From contig JABYQS010000061.1 in the NCBI GenBank assembly GCA_022592435.1, positions 148,535-212,534 on the forward strand: a DNA stretch of 64,000 nucleotides, given 5' to 3'. Source of the DNA: Cerioporus squamosus (Eukaryota > Basidiomycota > Agaricomycetes > Polyporales > Polyporaceae). Under the pieces are notes generated by a model that saw nothing but the letters and a program-made list of their open reading frames with translations, searched no databases and had not been told where the DNA came from. The translations under genes were made by a program, and so were the position numbers. This document shows, one piece after another, positions 24,301-34,739 of the stretch. How positions within the stretch are numbered: the stretch's first letter is position 1; each line of letters begins with the position of its first letter.

Positions 24301-25682
24301 TAGGAGTGCCCGGAGTTGCTCTAGCACCCAGACGTCTAGGGCGGTCGCATCTACGCACACTGTGAGCCGGCCAACCTCTGCGCGTTCTCGTAAGACGACG
24401 TACCTTTAGTAAAGTCTTCCTCGTCCTCGTCGTAACACCACATCTCCACCTTTCCTGGGGTCGCTCCTCGCGCGAACATGGGAATGATGTCGGGAGAGCC
24501 AAAGGAGAACGTCGCGCTTGATTGGTTAAATACAGAGTCGAAGTCTACCTAAGCGACGTTCCAGCGCAGTCAATGGAAGTGTATGGCAGCAGCTTACCGG
24601 GTTCGTCTTCCAACCCTGTCGCGCGGTGTCAGCGCAGGTAGTGCTACCTAGTCAATCAGGGCGCACCTTCGTCACGGCCGATACATCCTCGTACATCCCA
24701 CCTGTCGCACATGAATGAACCGCCAATGAGCTTCAGGACGACCACGTACCGATGAGCGCGACATGTCCCGGCCTGCTCTCCGTAGGCACATGTGTATGTG
24801 AGATTCCGAATGCCCCCCTCGTCTCGACAATGGAGCGCAGGTGAGGAGCGACCACCTCCGGCGCGTTGGGAATCATAGGAAACCCGTTCTTCGCGAGTAG
24901 GAGGTCCGCACGCAGACCATCGCCTAGCACGTCGTCAGCGCGGTCCTTGCTCCTCAGGATCATGAATACACGAAAACAGTGGAGACAATTCGCCGGCTTG
25001 CCGGACTTCCACTATCCAAATTCTCGCCATCATCCTCCGCGTTCATAGACGCGTCACGAATCAAACTTCCCCTCACTCAGTACGTTGGGCCGCAAGCGCA
25101 GCCCACGGTGACACCTGTTTCTCGAGAACGGCGTGCTCTAATCCCAGCCACTCCGCGTGAACGGTGAGACTTCAAGATGACAGGTCTTCGAGTATGCATA
25201 TACCAGCACGAGAAGGTATTTGCATGAGGTTGGACACATCGGAAGGGAGGAAGAGTTTCGGCCACACCGTGATGCAATTCAACCAAGCTCGCTTGTTCCT
25301 CGTCATTAGGAATAGAGCAACTCAACCACGCGCTGGCGGTGGTAAGTGTTTTCTGCATCCCAACTCTCATTACGACCCCTAGATGTGCCTGACATCGTCC
25401 ATATGCTACTCTCCTGCGTGTGCTCGGAGCCATCTCAGACTTCGAAGCAGGCGGGCGCACCGTGACTTGCACTGTTTCCGTATACCCCTTCCAGCGAGAT
25501 TAAAGACAGTACGTACCAACTATTAGCACCAGGCGCTTCGCCTCTCCTTTCTCCAACGAGTGTTGTTGCATGCCATGGACAACGGGGCTCGTGAAATAGC
25601 AGTCGAAGACGGTGCCGATGTATACGAGGTGGAAGACGAGCCCGACGAGTAGTAACCTCCAGACAGACCCAGACATCGCCAT
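21327..25682 (-). CDS. MCD4: GPI ethanolamine-phosphate transferase 1
   Basis: Mcd4/PIG-N is the ER membrane enzyme that adds phosphoethanolamine to the first mannose of GPI-anchor precursors. The N-terminus [20 protein letters not shown] is a signal anchor. It is followed by [40 protein letters not shown] and [20 protein letters not shown], then [19 protein letters not shown] and [16 protein letters not shown]. These are the metal- and phosphate-binding motifs of the alkaline-phosphatase-like domain. The C-terminal half is a chain of hydrophobic segments, the PigN domain, reaching [20 protein letters not shown] near the stop at 21327. There are many small introns, plus one unusual 593-nt intron after exon 1 (25517-25682). 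All family landmarks are present and I found no lesion, but I did not fix every exon border. Confidence 0.9.
24924..25516 (-). other. MCD4: Unusually long intron of MCD4
   Basis: Exon 1 ends with a donor at 25516 (GTACGTAC) and exon 2 begins GGCGATGGTCTGCGT at 24923, precisely rebuilding the VGDGLRAD motif. The 593-nt gap is roughly ten times the usual intron here. Several open frames cross it, but none shows a domain, and I saw no flanking repeats. Confidence 0.6.
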
Positions 25683-26301
25683 TGTGAAGCTCAGCGTTGT
25701 GTTGTGTAGTGCATGTATGCGGTCGCGTCAAGTCAAGAAGTCGTTTGCGCAGCGCGACAGACGTGGTGACGGTGTCCAGTGTTGAGAGCAACGGCGCGCG
25801 CCCTGTCATCAACGTGGCGCACAACGCGTGCGCTGCGCGTTTGTTCGGGTTTGTCTCCGACCACCATCTCGAAAACTCTCTGCTCGTCTTATACGCACTT
25901 GCTCGCTCTGTGCTGTACTCTGTGGCTCACCGAGCATCGCCATGGGCAAACTTATGTGTCGCGACCCGACTGGACTGCCGACGCGCTAGAGCTGGCAATT
26001 GCTGAACTGGCCATATGACCGCGACGTGCTCCCCGACCAGCCGGTCGCGAGGTCATTCAAGGGACATTCTTTGATTAACGACCGAACGTCTCCGGAGATG
26101 GGCTCTAGTACGGCATTCTATGTGAAGGCTCGAAGAGCTTGTCACATCACACACTCGTCCAGCAGACGCGGTCATGCTCGCTCACGGCCCGCCGGGTCAC
26201 CTCGTGATGCGCAAGTCGAAACGTCCAACCGGCTTTCGCTCTCTGAGCCATGATCGCAGCATATAAGCCAGCGCGGACGTGCCGCATGACTTCTTGAAGA
26301 G
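25683..26301. promoter_or_regulatory. Divergent promoter region, MCD4 and GH78-like gene
   Basis: The MCD4 start codon (25682) and the glycosidase start codon (26302) point away from each other across 619 bp. No gene lies between. I see no distinct binding-site repeats. Confidence 0.5.
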
Positions 26302-28610
26302 ATGGTTGCCTGGTGTTTCCTCAGTCTTGCTGTACTCCGCGTCGTGGGCGCATCTGCGCCCGCTGGCCCCTGGGACGCGTTCAACTATGCCCCCAAGAGC
26401 AGGACCGTGTTCCCGAGCGCTGTCAAGCAAACGTCGGGCACGGTTCATGACGCGCATGGCCTCGTATCGAAGGGGGGCGCCACCATAGTCGGGAACGGTT
26501 CCTGGGTTGCGTTGGACTTCGGTATCGAGGTACGTGCTGCCAAAAGCCTGCATAAACTCCCAAATCTTACGCTTACTCGAGGTTGGGGGACTTGTAACCT
26601 TGAAACTCGACAAAGTCACGAAGTCATCCTCCATTGCGCTGTCCTTCACCGAGTCCCCTGTCTTCATAAGCCCTGTGACGTCTGACGACTCGACGTATCC
26701 GTCAGCCAACCAGTCTTATGACGGCGTTGAGCATGTTCCTGCACCTTTGCAACCCGGATTCTGGACTCAGCCTGCCGCAAGGCTTCGAGGAGGCTTCCGC
26801 TATCTGAGTATCGTCTCGACTTCGGATGATCCTGTTACTATATCGAACGTGTCTTGTGCTCTATCCTTTGCCCCTCATATTTCGGATCTACGTGACTACA
26901 GTGGCTATTTCTATGCGTCTGACCCGGTCTTCCATGACAAGAACTTCCTGACGAAGGTATGGATACTTCGGGAGACAGCAACTACTCTAGCTTATCCTGT
27001 GTCCAGCTATGGTACGCTGGGGCGTACACGGTGCAGACAAACACAGTGCCACTCAATACTGGAAGGCAGATTCCCATGGTCAGGTCGCCAGGTAAGCACG
27101 TCGATGCCTCCATCTAGCGAGGCTTCATATAGCATCGTAGGTTGGGCGAACAATGCTACGCTCGGCGTCGCTGGTCCTATCATCGTGGATGGAGCGAAGC
27201 GTGACAGGTAAGAGTAGAACTCCGTCTTTCCTGTAACAAAGGCTGACTGTGACGTAGGGCCGTATGGCCAGGGGACATGGGCATCGCCGTTCCTACTCAG
27301 TTCGTCTCCACGAATGATCTGATTCCTACGCGCAACGCCCTCTCGACCATGTTCGCCGCGATCAACCCTCGAACTGGTGCGCTGCCAGAATCCGGCCCTC
27401 CTCTCAGCCAGCTGGACAGCGATACCTACCACGCATGGACGCTCATTGGCACGCACAACTACTACCTCTATTCTGGCGACTCCGACTGGCTGCAGACAGT
27501 ATGGGCAAACTACACCAAGGCAGTGGGCTTCCTCGAGGGCAAGGTCGGCCCTTCAGGTCTGATGAATGTCACTGGACTGAGGGACTGGGCGCGACTGGGC
27601 GGCGGAGGCATCAACGCGGAGGGTAACGCTCTCTTGTACAGAGTAAGCCCGATTCTTTGTCGTCGCCATTACTCGCGACCTGACTGACTCACCCTCAGGT
27701 CCTGGTCACCGCGGCAGACCTTGCCACGCATGTCAACGACAGCACACTCGCTTCTGCATGGACGACGAACGCGACGGCCCTGAAGACGAAGTTTAATGAG
27801 GTCTTCTGGCTACCCAGCGCGGGGATGTACAGAGACAACGATACCACGACGCTCTGTCCACAGGACGCAAACTCGATGGCGGTCCTGTACAGCCTCACCA
27901 CGTCTCCGGAGCAGGCCGCCTCCGTCAGCGAGGGTCTGACGAAGAACTGGAACTAACCTCGGTCCAGTCGCGCCCGAGCTGCCGGATACGATCTCGCCGT
28001 TCATCAGCGGGCTCGAGCTCCAGGCGCACTTCGAGTCCGGGAACGACGAGCGTGCGATGGACCTCCTCAGGCGGGAATGGGGCTACATGCTCTACACCAA
28101 CCTCAGCGTGCAGTCCACACTGCTGGAGGGATTCACCGCGAACGGCTCGCTGTCGTGAGTTGCTTCTGCACGCGGTCGGATGTTCCCGCGTGCTCACCGT
28201 CTCTCGCTCGTCTATAGGTATCGCAGCTACCGCGGGTACAACTACGACCCCGCATACACGAGCCACGCGCACGGCTGGAGCTCCGGCCCCACCTCCGCGC
28301 TCACGTACTACGTGCTCGGCCTACCGTGACGTCTCCGCAGGGGCGCACCTGGCAGGTCGCGCCCCATCTCTCCGGGCTCTCTGCCGCCGAGGGCGGGTTC
28401 ACGACCCCGCTCGGGTGGTTTGGCGTGAAGTGGACGGCGCAGCAAAAGAGGGCGTTCTCACTGACTGTCGACGTCCCTGAGGGCACGTCCGGCGTGGTGA
28501 AGCTCCCGGTCGGTGGGAAGGTCACGATCGATGGCGAGGTGCGGGCGGTTGGGGAGGGCGGAGGTGTGCAGCTCGCTGGTGGGAAGCATGCGATTGTCGT
28601 GGTGGAGTGA
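26302..28610 (+). CDS. Secreted GH78-like six-hairpin glycosidase, frame-broken
   Basis: The product resembles fungal extracellular alpha-L-rhamnosidase-like enzymes (GH78, six-hairpin fold), which would release rhamnose from plant polysaccharides or glycosides. It opens with a signal peptide (MVAWCFLSLAVLRVVGASA). Exons 26302-26529, 26582-26956, 27007-27091, 27141-27207, 27258-27642, 27699-28154 and 28218-28610 carry the family blocks WPGDMGIA, DSDTYHAWTLIGTHNYYLYS, GLRDWARLGGGG, GPVAPELPDTISPFISGLEL and SHAHGWSSGPTSALTYYVLG. Two frame breaks cannot be explained by splicing. After NWN near 27954 an in-frame TAA is followed by a one-base shift before GPVAPELP, and near 28320 one base is missing after YYVLGL. 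The rest of the frame is clean, so sequence error is as likely as recent gene death. Confidence 0.72.
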
Positions 28611-28908
28611 TATTTGTCTTTCAGCTATCGTCGTGTCGAGAATTTGATCTATCCTGCAGGGTGACGAGCGCACGCTCTGTTCGCGAGCCTCACGGATGGT
28701 TGAGATTGACAGGTTTGCAAATCTCGGGTGATTTTCTGTCGTACTTGACGTCTCTCGTGTTGGCTAGTCTGCACACCACCGCACAGCTTTCCGGTCTTTG
28801 GCAATGACATTTCACAGAGTGGTATGCAGTAAAGGAGAGAATATGTAGTCGCAGGAAGACGATCACTCTCCCCGACGCTTCAGCATCCGACATCCACCAC
28901 TAGGAGCG
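28611..28908. other. Intergenic
   Basis: Short spacer between the glycosidase stop and the DUF6533 gene start. Nothing recognisable. Confidence 0.5.
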
Positions 28909-30704
28909 ATGTCTTCAGACGACTCAGATGATTTCACCCCGGCAGACATACTGCAGATCTACACTGAAGCATGGTGCGTTCCCGTTCGCAGACTAGTTCT
29001 ACTTTACCGGAGCACGAAGGCGCGCCCCTCACCGTCGTCACTCGTGCAGGGTGCCCCAAGTCAACTACCTGGCGGTCGGCTCTGTCGGTGCGTTCTGACT
29101 CGTGCTCTCTCAGCTCTCTCGTTACTGATGCACGGAGTCCGAACACAGCGCTGATCGTGTACGAGCACCTCCTCACCGCCATGCAAGAATACCGAGTCGT
29201 GTGGAAGCGCAAGATGTCCATTCCGATGGTCCTGTTCGTCGTCAACCGGTACGGGCTGCTCCTGTTTGGGATCGTGTACGTCCTGTCGACGTTGGTGTGG
29301 TGGGGAGATGATTTGGTATGTGGGCCGTTCGAACTCGAGAACGCAGAGCATGCCTGATACTTATCCCTGCCAGAGGTAACGCTGTTCGATGGGCCCCTCT
29401 CTTGGCTGTATTTTCGCTGATCCCACTGCGGGCGTCCAGCTGCGAGATCGTCGGGAGAGTGCAGGTCGTGATCGTTGTCGTCCTCGACCTCGTCAACGTC
29501 GGTATGTAGACTCCAGCGGGTGTGCTCCTGAGAACGTTTCCAACTCACACTCCCCTCGTCTGGCACAGCGTTCTCGGCGCTGCGCATCCACGCGATCAAC
29601 AACCGGAACTGGTGGTGGACCGCCAGCATCTTCCTCCTCGGCTTCGTCTCGACGCCGCTGAACATCGTGAGTGCCGCTGCCATAAGCAGCCTCGCTAGTG
29701 CCAACCTGAAGGGCTCACACGGCGTCGTCCGCAGGCCGACCTGATCACGGCCACCTATCTGACAGGACGGCCCCTCATAGAGGGCTGCTTCGCGTCTATA
29801 GGCGTGCTTGGGCCCAATCCTGACTTGTGGTACAGGTGAGCATAGCCAACGTCTTGAACTGATCGCTGACCGAGGCCGACCCGGCCGCCCGCACGCAGAC
29901 GTACGCATCGTTTTCCAGTAACGCATCTCACCGCGCAACGATGTTCTCACTATGCCTGTGCCGTGCCGTGGACCATGGGACGCTCTTTTCAGTGTCGCTC
30001 GGGATACGAGCGTGCAAGATCTGCCTCGACGTCGTCGTGCTCGGGATCACCTGGTACCGGACAGCGGGGATCGTCAAGGCCGCGCGGGGCGCGCACGTCG
30101 ACACGTCCGTCGTGTCTGTGCTCCTCAGGGATGGTGAGTAGTCGGTCTGACTTCTTCTGCATGCTTGTTGTCCTCGACTCAGTGCCCACGTATCGCAGGG
30201 ACGACGTACTTGTGCGTATATGCCGACTTCTGCTCGTAAAAATGGCAGTGTCGCGTCCCGCGCTGATACACCCACGCACGCAAGTATCACTCTGTCCGTG
30301 AACATCGCCGGCATCACCACACTAGTCGCGGTGAGTCCTCCGCAGCCCCTATGATATGCATGCTCTCGCTGACGATCTTGCCCGCCACCGGTACAGGGCT
30401 TGAACTCGCTGGGCGTCGAGGCGAGCGTGCAAGTATCATCATCCTATATCCTCCACGGCCGCAGCTGACTAGTGGCTCCCCCTTTAGCCTCAACGCAGTG
30501 ACGATGTCGCGCTTCATCCTGAACCTCCGCGTCGCCACCTCACACGCGGGCGGGACGAGCCGGACGCTGTCCACCCTGCCCCCACAATCCGACATCCGGT
30601 TCTCGTCCTCGCCCTCATCTGGGTCGAGCGTCCTCGGGAACATTGGGGCATCTGTGGAGGTTGCTGGGGATTCCGACTGCGAGGTTGACTTGGAGGACCA
30701 GTAA
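28909..30704 (+). CDS. DUF6533-type seven-helix membrane protein
   Basis: This is a member of the large basidiomycete family with an N-terminal DUF6533 domain and about seven transmembrane helices, often described as receptor-like; ligand and partners are unknown. Recognisable blocks are VPQVNYLAVGSV, EHLLTAMQEYRVVWKRKMSI, VLFVVNRYGLLLFGIVYVL, FSALRIHAINNRNWWW, CLDVVVLGITWYRTAG and VVSVLLRDG, then MSRFILNLR and an acidic tail. Well-supported exons are 28909-28973, 29050-29087, 29149-29315, 29569-29666, 29735-29835, 29919-30133, 30199-30211 (13 nt) and 30285-30330. Two joins do not keep frame with ordinary splice sites: 29315 to about 29450, and about 30432 to 30487. The gene is either damaged there or has splicing I cannot resolve. 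Confidence 0.7.
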
Positions 30705-31224
30705 GTAGCCAACCGTTGGCTGTCCGAGTCGAAGCTCGACTTGGGGCTTCGTCGTGCACGCGTCGCGACCGAGCGTGCGCACCCAACTGGAGAGTCGGAG
30801 AGAGGATCGTTTGACTCTGATACTCGGCCTCGTCCATGCAGTGTTCTGCAGCTCGGAGGCGGCGGGTCGGCAGCACGCTCCCTCCACGGCTGTTTGTGTT
30901 CTCCGCTACATAAATTATCAATACCGTCGTGCAAGCTTCAAAGAAGAAGACGGGACCCTTCTCGGGGACGCACGCTACACCACCGACTCGGGAGGAGTGT
31001 CGAGCGCAAATCCGTGGGCGCCCGGGCGGCATGCCGGGGGAAATGACAGGAGGTAGGGGAACCATCTCCTATACGTACTTTCTGCCACTCGCCGTTCTCG
31101 CTCGTCGTCCTCATCGTCGTTCTTCTCCTCGTCCTTGTCCTCGTCGTCATTTTTCTCCTCGTCGCTTACCTCGTCCTCGTCTCCTAGTCTTTAGCTTGTC
31201 GCTCCTGCACACACCGCTTCCACG
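30705..31224. other. Intergenic
   Basis: Spacer between the DUF6533 gene and the second HNH-type gene. A C/T-rich stretch with repeated TCGTC and TCCTCG lies at 31090-31190, just before the next start codon, as is common for pyrimidine-rich fungal promoters. Confidence 0.5.
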
Positions 31225-32590
31225 ATGGAGAGTGACTCTGCAGACTTCCCCGCCGTCGTCCGTGTATTCGTTCAGCTCCCAGAGAGCATCCAGGCCGCGC
31301 CCAACGCCAACGCCGACTCGAAAGACTGGCCGTGGCACCACATCCTCTCCATCCCTGTCTCCATCCTCAACGAGCACCGCTTCTCCATGAAACCGTACAA
31401 GTGGATGCGGTTCGTGACGGGCATCATCTCGGCGTCGTAGGACACCTCAAGTCGTCAAAGCGTCCCGAGGACGCGCCGTGCGACTACGAGACCAGCACGG
31501 TCGCCTTCAACCAGTCCTTCGACGTCTTCTATCACATCGAGTCCTCGGACCAGAGCGCTAGACTCCAACCCGTCGACCCCGACATTAACGAACGACTCAC
31601 CAACACCCACTCGAGCTCTCTCTCCTCAGCTTACGCACCCGACGTGGGCGAGCGTGACGGCTGGCGCTGCGTGCTGACGGGATTCGTCGAAGGCTGCGAT
31701 GCGGCGCATATCATACCTCACGTCAAAGGCAACGAGGTAAGAAGTCACGGTGGGCCACTGGCGCACTATCTGCGTCGCGTGTTGACCGTATCCACTGCAG
31801 TATATCCGCAGACTCACCGAACGCAACGGTGTGCGGGAAGAGGGAGAGAAAGCCGTCATAGACGACATCGACGATCGCCGGAACGGTCTGTACCTCCAGA
31901 TGCACTTGCACAGGAGACCGGATCTTGCATTCTTGCAAGTACGTCCGCCGCTCGCCGCGCTGTTGTTCAGGAATCGGAATCGCTGCTGCAGGCTGACGGG
32001 TTGGCCACTGGCATGGGCAGACACCGAATTTCGCAATGCTGCGCTCCGACGTCCCAGGACCCGGAAACGTGCCGGATCCCGACGCCACACTCACGTCCGC
32101 TCGTTGCACAGTGCACGTCTTCACAGGGTGCACTGTGCTTGGGGCAACACCTGAGAGGGTGATCGTCGAGTCAGGCAGCCCGGTCCGCATTGCAAAAAGT
32201 TCCGACCGGCCGCCTCCAGTGCTCCTGGACGCCACGTACGCCGCGCTCGTGCTGAAGACGTTCGGCGGCCAAGCGGCCGTTGCGGCGATCAAGAACGTCT
32301 GGCAGGCCCAGCAGCTCTCGCTCGGTGTGCCCGTGGTTCGGACGGCGGAAGAGGACGCACGCCGCGAGCGTAGAAAGAACGCTCATCGTGCGAGGCGAGC
32401 GCGGCTTAAAAGCTCCGAGGGGCCGGATGGATTGGACCTTCTCCTCCTTATCCCATACCTGGGCGTTCCTCCCGAACGCGTTCGTGAGTATCGGGCGGAG
32501 GAGCGTGCGAAGCGGGAGGTGGAGGAGCACCGGCGGTCGGAGGCGAGGGTGGTCGAATGGCGAGATCAGTGTGCGGATGCTGGACTGTAG
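31225..32590 (+). CDS. HNH_2-type nuclease-domain protein
   Basis: This is a putative HNH_2 domain protein of the basidiomycete-expanded type. The core ERDGWRCVLTGFVEGCDAAHIIPH contains the domain's Arg-Asp, Cys-x-x-Thr-Gly and Ala-His-Ile-Ile-Pro motifs, followed after an intron (31737-31800) by a NGLYLQMHLHRRPDLAFLQ segment that fits the third catalytic-fold helix. A second intron (31939-32020) leads to a C-terminal part with a strongly charged coiled stretch (EEDARRERRKNAHRARRARL). The N-terminal part, MESDSADFPAVVRVFVQLPE to RFVTGIISAS, is one base out of frame with the rest at about 31437, and no intron rescues it. A natural lesion or a sequence error is therefore present. Biochemical role unknown. 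Confidence 0.68.
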
Positions 32591-33999
32591 CCTCAAGTGT
32601 GTTGTACTGGCATGTCTTCCTTCCACGCTCGTCGACACAAATCTCGAGCCACCGTCACTGCGTAAGAGCCACGTCAACCCTTGTTCTGCCCCAGGGTGCT
32701 TTTCGTTGACACGCCAGAATGTACGTGTTTTCAGCACGACGACTTGTGTTGAATGACCTGCAGATCACCGGAAATGAAGATGAAAATCTCATCACTACCT
32801 CCGCCCGCACGAGTTGCCCGTGTTGTCATAATCATACAGCAAAGCTCTCTCTGGGTGTGTGTGTCTACATAATGTGGTGTATTGTCGTGGGTGCAACGCA
32901 CGACGTCACCCGCGACAATACAAGAGCGGTTCGGGAACGTGGTTCGCAATGCCCGAAAACACGGCCAGGCTTCCTCGCCAGTGTCCGCACCATCGCCCTC
33001 ATCGTACCCTTCAACATCCTCTATGTCTGCTGCTCGAAAACGAGAACGTACGACGTCCACCAGGTACTCAGCCCCGCAGTGGCCGTAATCATTGTCCAGC
33101 CCGAAGCGCCCGAAGCCGGTGATCGTAGTCTCCGTCGTATGCCGGCCGCCAGAACAAGTGCCAGGGTCGGCTCGGCCAACGACATGCTTCCAGCGGTCAG
33201 TATCGCCGACGCAGCCAGTTTGATGAATTATAAGGGAATGGATGCTAACGATACGAAACGAAGGGATTGGAAAACAGAGAGACTGGCAGTAACCTTCACC
33301 TACCAAGATTCGCTACTAACCTGTGAGCAGCTGAGTGTGAGGAGGAGGTGCACTCACGCTGCTATCGCTCCTGTGTGGTTACAGATCCTCATGTCCATGT
33401 TTGATCCTGAAAGCCACAAAGATTCAGTGATCGAGATTCCCTTAGCCCCCTGATCTTCCTGTTCTGCTGGAACTCAGTGAGTCTGTCCTCCCCGCAGGGC
33501 AACTGACTGATAGGCTAGATAATAGTTACTCACTCTTTCTCACAAGCTGAACTCGGAGACGAAGCGGAAGGCAGGAGGTCGCAGGGCTGTCGCACTGCGG
33601 ACAGCGTCGCACGAGCGCGGGGCAGGGCCGCGGATTGGCTGCCCCGCATTTCCCCACAGAGTTTGTGCGGGAAAAGGGTGCAGCCGAGGATTAGCCGAGG
33701 GCGTCAGTGTGGGGTGAAGGAGGGTCTCGTCCCGGCTGTCTCCTAGGCTCCCTGCGACAGCACCAGCACGGGTCCGTGGGGCTCGCTGATATAACTCTGT
33801 GCCCCCTTCTTGTCCTCCTGCAGCTACCCACCTTGCTTCAGAACGACCACGTCTCTCCCCAGCGACTCTCAGCCAGCTGCCCAGTGCCCGCCGCTGCACA
33901 CCCGGCCGTCATCTATCTATCGTGTTATATATCCCTAGACACGCCGGCCGTCTGCACGACACTGTATATCTTTGAGCGTTGATCTAGAACCCCACGATC
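32591..33999. other. Intergenic with an unassigned long reading frame
   Basis: A plus-strand frame of 244 codons (32719-33453) overlaps a minus-strand frame of 191 codons (32731-33306). Neither shows a known domain, and both could be chance in GC-rich DNA. The minus-strand frame contains an acidic glycine-rich stretch (EGYDEGDGADTGEEA). I leave both unassigned. The remainder is the promoter side of the next gene. Confidence 0.4.
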
Positions 34000-34739
34000 A
34001 TGGTGTGTACAATGTGTACGCATTTGGGAGAAGTCTGCTCACCTGCGGTCTCCCTCCCTCGCCCGCAGGCCGTACACGATGATCATCGCGGCAACGACGA
34101 GGCCCATGTCCTGAGCCTCCGCCTCGCCCTCGGGTCCATCCTCTCCCCAGTAAGTTTCATTACTCTCCGCCTCCTCCCGTCTACCGCCACCTCCGTGCCT
34201 GTCCCTGTTCCCATCCCCACTCCACCTGCACGGACGCGTGTCCTCTCTCCTCTCTCCTGTGCTTGAGCCTAGAACGGGCTTGACCTCGCACGCAGAAACG
34301 CCCCCAGTTCACCCGCTCTTCCACCAACTCGGGCACCGCCAGCCCCGCCACGCACTGCCCGCACTCCGCCATCCCACTCTCCCCTGCACACTCCAGCTCC
34401 CCCGCGCACCCGTCCACCCCGCCGCACTCTGCGCCCCCGCACGCGCACGCCCATCATCACCTCCCGCACGTGCCGCACCACGTCCACGGGCACTCGCATT
34501 TGAACCCGGAGCACGCCCACGCCCACGCGCGGGACGACCGCGAGCAGCCCGCGATGCCGCACACGGGCATGACGCACGCGCTCGACGAGACGCACCCGCA
34601 CATGCCGGACGCGGTCGTCGCCGCCCCGGCACCGACCACCCCGGGGAACATGACCCCGAACGCGCGCGCGCACTTTATCGAGACGCTCCAGAACAAGACC
34701 AAGTCCTGGGACGCGCTCATCCACGGCTCGTGGGTGTGA
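34000..34739 (+). CDS. Histidine-rich small protein of unknown function
   Basis: Exons 34069-34149 and 34296-34739 join in phase through a 146-nt intron with a GTAAGT donor. The ATG at 34000-34002 can be joined by removing a 66-nt in-frame intron (34003-34068), or that segment can be coding. The product is about 176 residues. Its middle is Pro/Ser/His-rich with clustered histidines (HAHAHHH, HHVHGHSH, EHAHAHAR), suggesting metal binding by composition only. The C-terminus, NMTPNARAHFIETLQNKTKS then WDALIHGSWV, looks like a folded conserved motif, and I take it as the best evidence that the gene is real. No signal peptide or membrane segment is visible. Confidence 0.6.

Noticed and set aside
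32719..33453. 244-codon plus-strand frame overlapping a 191-codon minus-strand frame
   Set aside because: Neither has recognisable features; both being open at once fits compositional bias, so I list the region as unassigned.
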